Below, one piece after another: positions 42,369-45,495 of a stretch of DNA of 45,495 nucleotides. The first letter of the stretch is position 1; every line of letters starts with the position of its first letter. Both the position numbers and the translations under genes were made by a program. Under the pieces are notes generated by a model. The model worked only from the letters and a program-made list of their open reading frames with translations. It had not been told where the DNA came from and searched no databases. This stretch comes from Streptomycetaceae bacterium MP113-05. GTDB taxonomy: Bacteria; Actinomycetota; Actinomycetes; Streptomycetales; Streptomycetaceae. Where the stretch lies: assembly GCA_000497405.1 (NCBI GenBank), contig KI547043.1:132278-177772 (forward strand). The letters run 5' to 3'.

Positions 42369-43577
42369 GTGGAGACTCCGGGGTCGCAGTCGTCGCTGCA
42401 CCGGGCAAACCTGGAACGGGTGGTCCGCGCCGTCCGGACGGCCGGATCGCTGACCCAGGCGGAGATCGCCCGTTCGACCGGACTGTCGGCGGCGACCGTC
42501 TCCAACATCGTCCGCGAACTCAAGGACGGCGGAACGGTCGACGTCACGCCTACCTCGGCCGGGGGACGCAGGGCCCGCAGTGTCTCCCTCTCCGGGGACG
42601 CGGGGACCGTCGTCGGCGTCGACTTCGGCCACTCCCACCTGCGGGTCGCCGTCGGGAACCTTGCCCACCAGGTGCTCGCCGAGGAAGCCGAACCGATCGA
42701 TGTGGACGCCTCCGCCCACGAGGGCTTCGACCGGGCCGAGGCCCTGGTGCACCGGCTGCTGAAGGCCACCCGCATCAGCCTGGAGAAGGTCGTGGGCGTG
42801 GGTCTGGGAGTACCCGGGCCGATCGACGTGGAGACCGGGGCCCTGGGCTCGACGGCCATCCTGCCGGGCTGGGCCGGCACCCGCCCCCGCCAGGAGCTGG
42901 CCGAGCGTCTCGGCGTGCCGGTGTACGTGGACAACGACGCCAACCTGGGCGCGCTGGGCGAGAAGGTCTGGGGCAGCGGGCGGGGCGCCACCGATCTCGC
43001 CTACATCAAGATCGCCAGCGGCGTGGGCGCAGGCCTGGTGATCAACAACCAGATCTACCGGGGGCCCGGCGGCACCGCGGGCGAGATCGGCCACATCACG
43101 CTGGACGAGTCAGGTCCGGTCTGCCGCTGCGGCAACCGGGGTTGCCTGGAGACGTTCACCGCAGCCCGCTACGTGCTGCCGCTGCTGTACTCCAGTCACG
43201 GCCCGGACATCACGATGCCTGCCGTCGTCCGGCTCGCACGGGACGGCGACCCGGGCTGCCGCCGGGTGGTCGCCGACATCGGACGCACCATCGGCTCCGG
43301 CGTGGCCAGCCTGTGCAATCTGCTCAACCCCAGCCGCATCGTGCTGGGGGGCGACCTCGTGGAGGCGGGGGACCTGCTGCTGGACCCGGTGCGCGACTCG
43401 GTGGCCCGCTACGCCATCCCCAGCGCCGCCCGCCAGCTGACCGTCGCCCCGGGAACGCTCGGCGGTCGGGCGGAGGTACTGGGCGCCCTCGCACTAGTGC
43501 TGAGCGAGATGGGTGACTCGTCACTACTGAACTCCTCAGTCCCCTCCGCCCCCGCCGTCGCACCCGTCTCCGCGTGA
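42369..43577 (+). CDS. rok7B7: ROK-family transcriptional regulator
   Basis: About 402 residues from GTG at 42369 (VETPGSQSSLHRANLERV), preceded by a GGGAG site. N-terminal winged helix (SLTQAEIARSTGLSAATVSNIVRELKDGG) followed by a ROK sugar-kinase-like domain with DFGHSHLRVAVGN, the GVPGPID segment, and the zinc motif GHITLDE ... CRCGNRGCLE. In S. coelicolor the protein at this locus is a pleiotropic regulator of carbon catabolite control, antibiotic production and the adjacent xyl genes. It lies between ngcEFG and xylFG. Confidence 0.92.
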   Translation: METPGSQSSLHRANLERVVRAVRTAGSLTQAEIARSTGLSAATVSNIVRELKDGGTVDVTPTSAGGRRARSVSLSGDAGTVVGVDFGHSHLRVAVGNLAHQVLAEEAEPIDVDASAHEGFDRAEALVHRLLKATRISLEKVVGVGLGVPGPIDVETGALGSTAILPGWAGTRPRQELAERLGVPVYVDNDANLGALGEKVWGSGRGATDLAYIKIASGVGAGLVINNQIYRGPGGTAGEIGHITLDESGPVCRCGNRGCLETFTAARYVLPLLYSSHGPDITMPAVVRLARDGDPGCRRVVADIGRTIGSGVASLCNLLNPSRIVLGGDLVEAGDLLLDPVRDSVARYAIPSAARQLTVAPGTLGGRAEVLGALALVLSEMGDSSLLNSSVPSAPAVAPVSA

Positions 43578-43743
43578 GACGCTGACCCATCACACCGGTG
43601 ACCGCACTGAGTTCACAGACGTAACGCATGGCATCGTTGCCGTCTCGTTAAGGATTTACTTCTTGACGGCAAGGGTTCACGCAGAGTTGACTTCCAGCCA
43701 CCTCGGCCGCACCGGTGCGGCCTCGTCAGGGAGGTTGTGAAGT

Positions 43744-44838
43744 ATGAAGGCAACGACGCGCCGCGTGGTCGTCGGTATGGCTGCCATCGCGATGTCCGCC
43801 TCGCTGGCCGCCTGCGGGCAGGCCGGCGGCGACAGCGGCGACAGCGGTGACGACGGCAAGAAGCTGATAGGCCTGCTGCTGCCGGAGAACAAGACGACGC
43901 GGTACGAGACCTTCGACCGCCCGCTGATCACCGACAAGATCAAGCAGCTGTGTTCCGACTGCGAGGTCAAGTACAACAACGCCTCGCAGGACACCCAGCA
44001 GCAGAAGAAGCAGTTCGACGCTCTCATCACGCAGGGAGCGGACGTCATCATCCTGGACGCCGTGGACGCCACCGCCACCAAGTCCTGGGTCGACCGGGCC
44101 GCTTCGCAGGGCACCGAGGTCGTCGCCTACGACCGCCTCGCCGAGGGCGACGTGTCCGGTTACGTCTCCTACGACAACGAGGCCATCGGCGAGCTCCAGG
44201 GCGAGGGCCTCGTCGAGGCGCTCGGCGACAAGGCGTCGGACGCGAACGTCGTCATGATCAACGGTTCGCCGACCGACCCCAACGCCGCGCTGTTCAAGAA
44301 GGGCGCGCACTCCGTCCTCGACGAGAAGGTCGGCAAGATCGTCTACGAGCAGGACATCCCGGACTGGTCGCCGGACGAGGCGAACAAGAAGATGTCCGCC
44401 TCGATCACCTCTCTCGGCAAGGACGGCTTCGACGCCGTCTACTCCGCCAACGACGGCATGGCCGGCGGCATCATCACCGCCCTGAAGAAGGCCGGCATCT
44501 CCGACGTCCCGGTCGGCGGTCAGGACTCCGAACTGGCCGGCCTCCAGCGGATCGTGAAGGGCGAGCAGGCCTTCACCATCTACAAGGCGATCAAGCCCGA
44601 GGCCGAGACGACCGCCCAGATGGCCGTCGCACTGCTCGAGGGCAAGAGCATCGAGAAGTACGGTCCGGAGTCGGTGGACAGCAAGAGCAAGAAGGGCATC
44701 CCCAGCAAGCTCTACGGCGCCAAGGTCGTCACCAAGGACAACATCAAGGACACCCTCGTCGCCGACGGTGTCTACAAGGTCGAGGAGATCTGCACCAAGC
44801 AGGTCGAGAAGGCCTGCAAGGCCGCCGGCCTGATGTGA
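43744..44838 (+). CDS. xylF: D-xylose ABC transporter substrate-binding lipoprotein
   Basis: 364 residues. Signal peptide with lipobox SLAAC (Cys about 24). Periplasmic-binding-protein type 1 sugar fold: GLLLPENKTTRYETFDRP, LITQGADVIILDAVD, NDGMAGGIITALKKAG, and GGQDSELAGLQRI are XylF-like. Ribosome site AGGGAGG upstream. Binds xylose outside the membrane and hands it to the XylGH transporter. The 166-base upstream gap holds two TTGAC hexamers and is probably the xyl promoter region controlled by Rok7B7. Confidence 0.92.
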   Translation: MKATTRRVVVGMAAIAMSASLAACGQAGGDSGDSGDDGKKLIGLLLPENKTTRYETFDRPLITDKIKQLCSDCEVKYNNASQDTQQQKKQFDALITQGADVIILDAVDATATKSWVDRAASQGTEVVAYDRLAEGDVSGYVSYDNEAIGELQGEGLVEALGDKASDANVVMINGSPTDPNAALFKKGAHSVLDEKVGKIVYEQDIPDWSPDEANKKMSASITSLGKDGFDAVYSANDGMAGGIITALKKAGISDVPVGGQDSELAGLQRIVKGEQAFTIYKAIKPEAETTAQMAVALLEGKSIEKYGPESVDSKSKKGIPSKLYGAKVVTKDNIKDTLVADGVYKVEEICTKQVEKACKAAGLM

Positions 44839-44847
44839 TCCCGCAGC

Positions 44848-44885
44848 CCGCTCCGCCGCTGTCCGCTCGGTCGGCGGCGGAGCGG
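44848..44885 (+). terminator. Intercistronic hairpin between xylF and xylG
   Basis: Perfect 11-bp stem (arm CCGCTCCGCCG and its complement) with a 16-base loop, just after the xylF stop. Probably a partial terminator that keeps xylF expression above xylG. Confidence 0.6.
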
Positions 44886-45047
44886 GGCCCCGCGGTGTGC
44901 CCGCCCTCGGGACGCACCGCGACGTACCACGTTTCGCGGGAGTCCCGCCGCCCCCGTCCCCGCCTCCGCGGGCGTCCCTCCGGACGTCCGCGCCGGCGGG
45001 CCGCGCACACGGCCGGAAGCGCTCCCACAGAGATCGGAGTCGACCCA

Positions 45048-45495
45048 GTGTCGAACGAACCCGTGCTGGCCCTGCGCGGAGTGTCGAAACGGTTCGGCGC
45101 CGTCCAGGCGCTCACCGACGTACACCTCGAGATATCCCCCGGCGAGGTCGTCGCCCTCGTCGGCGACAACGGTGCCGGCAAGTCGACCCTCGTCAAGACC
45201 ATCGCCGGCGTGCACGCCATCGACGGCGGCGTCATCCAGTGGAAGGGCCGCCCGGTCCAGATCCACCGCCCCCACGACGCCCAGGAACTCGGCATCGCCA
45301 CCGTCTACCAGGACCTGGCGCTGTGCGACAACCTGGACGTCGTCGCGAACCTCTTCCTCGGCAACGAGGTCCGCACCGCCGCGGTGCTCGACGAGGTCGC
45401 CATGGAACAGCGCGCGATGGAGCTGCTGCAGACGCTCTCCATCCGCATCCCCAGCGTGCGCATCCCGGTCGCCTCGCTCTCCGGCGGCCAGCGGC
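45048..45495 (+). CDS. xylG: D-xylose ABC transporter ATP-binding protein, 3' end outside window
   Basis: Starts GTG at 45048 after AGATCGGAG, a leader motif identical to that before ngcF. About 149 residues visible: VSKRFGAVQALTDVHLEI, Walker A GDNGAGKST, Q-loop TVYQDLALCDNLDVVANLFLG and the start of the ABC signature LSGGQR at the window edge. Sugar-type (XylG/RbsA) ATPase. The second ATPase half and xylH lie beyond the window. Confidence 0.93.
   Translation, partial: MSNEPVLALRGVSKRFGAVQALTDVHLEISPGEVVALVGDNGAGKSTLVKTIAGVHAIDGGVIQWKGRPVQIHRPHDAQELGIATVYQDLALCDNLDVVANLFLGNEVRTAAVLDEVAMEQRAMELLQTLSIRIPSVRIPVASLSGGQR

Overview
The window is high-GC actinobacterial DNA that reads as Streptomyces or a very close relative. 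It has long GC3-rich genes, GTG starts, short Shine-Dalgarno spacings and four-base ATGA/GTGA gene overlaps. The right end matches the gene order I know from Streptomyces coelicolor: murA-like gene, aconitase, ngcEFG, rok7B7, xylFG. No rRNA, tRNA or CRISPR was seen.

Left chromosomal part (1-12.3 kb): the 3' part of a fused iron-siderophore ABC permease; two coupled DMT-type membrane transporters; a MurG/MGDG-synthase-like glycosyltransferase facing a polysaccharide deacetylase; a catabolic cluster (cyclic amidohydrolase, IclR regulator, M20 amidohydrolase, AbgT transporter) that looks built to import and hydrolyse an amide or ureide; and a TetR-SDR pair.

Integrated island (about 12,384-33,999, 21.6 kb): it is bounded by two imperfect copies, about 100 bp each, of the 3' end plus terminator hairpin of the murA-like gene. 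A tyrosine integrase lies next to the right copy and an excisionase lies upstream of the integrase. The island has inserted into the 3' end of a protein-coding gene and rebuilt its last codon, stop and terminator. I saw no replication or FtsK/Tra conjugation gene. The cargo is conflict-related. It includes a complete three-gene pPIWI-RE system (REase-like protein, Fe-S DinG-type helicase, pPIWI-RE protein; all three overlap by ATGA), a WXG-like polymorphic toxin with an REase-type C-terminus and a probable immunity gene, an unrecognised PD-(D/E)XK-like nuclease, a frameshifted XRE/TPR regulator and a 2H phosphoesterase-like protein. Two insertion sequences have landed in it: an IS630-type element that truncates a HAD hydrolase, and an ISAs1-type element that splits the excisionase inside a 10-bp target duplication, so the island is probably locked in place.

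Right chromosomal part (34-45.5 kb): an XRE-MurA fusion gene and aconitase diverge from an intergenic region holding two 18-bp palindromes of the form TATCTC-N6-GAGATA and a near-consensus DmdR/IdeR iron box just before the aconitase start. Then come the N-acetylglucosamine/chitobiose importer genes ngcEFG, the ROK regulator rok7B7, and xylF with the start of xylG for xylose uptake.
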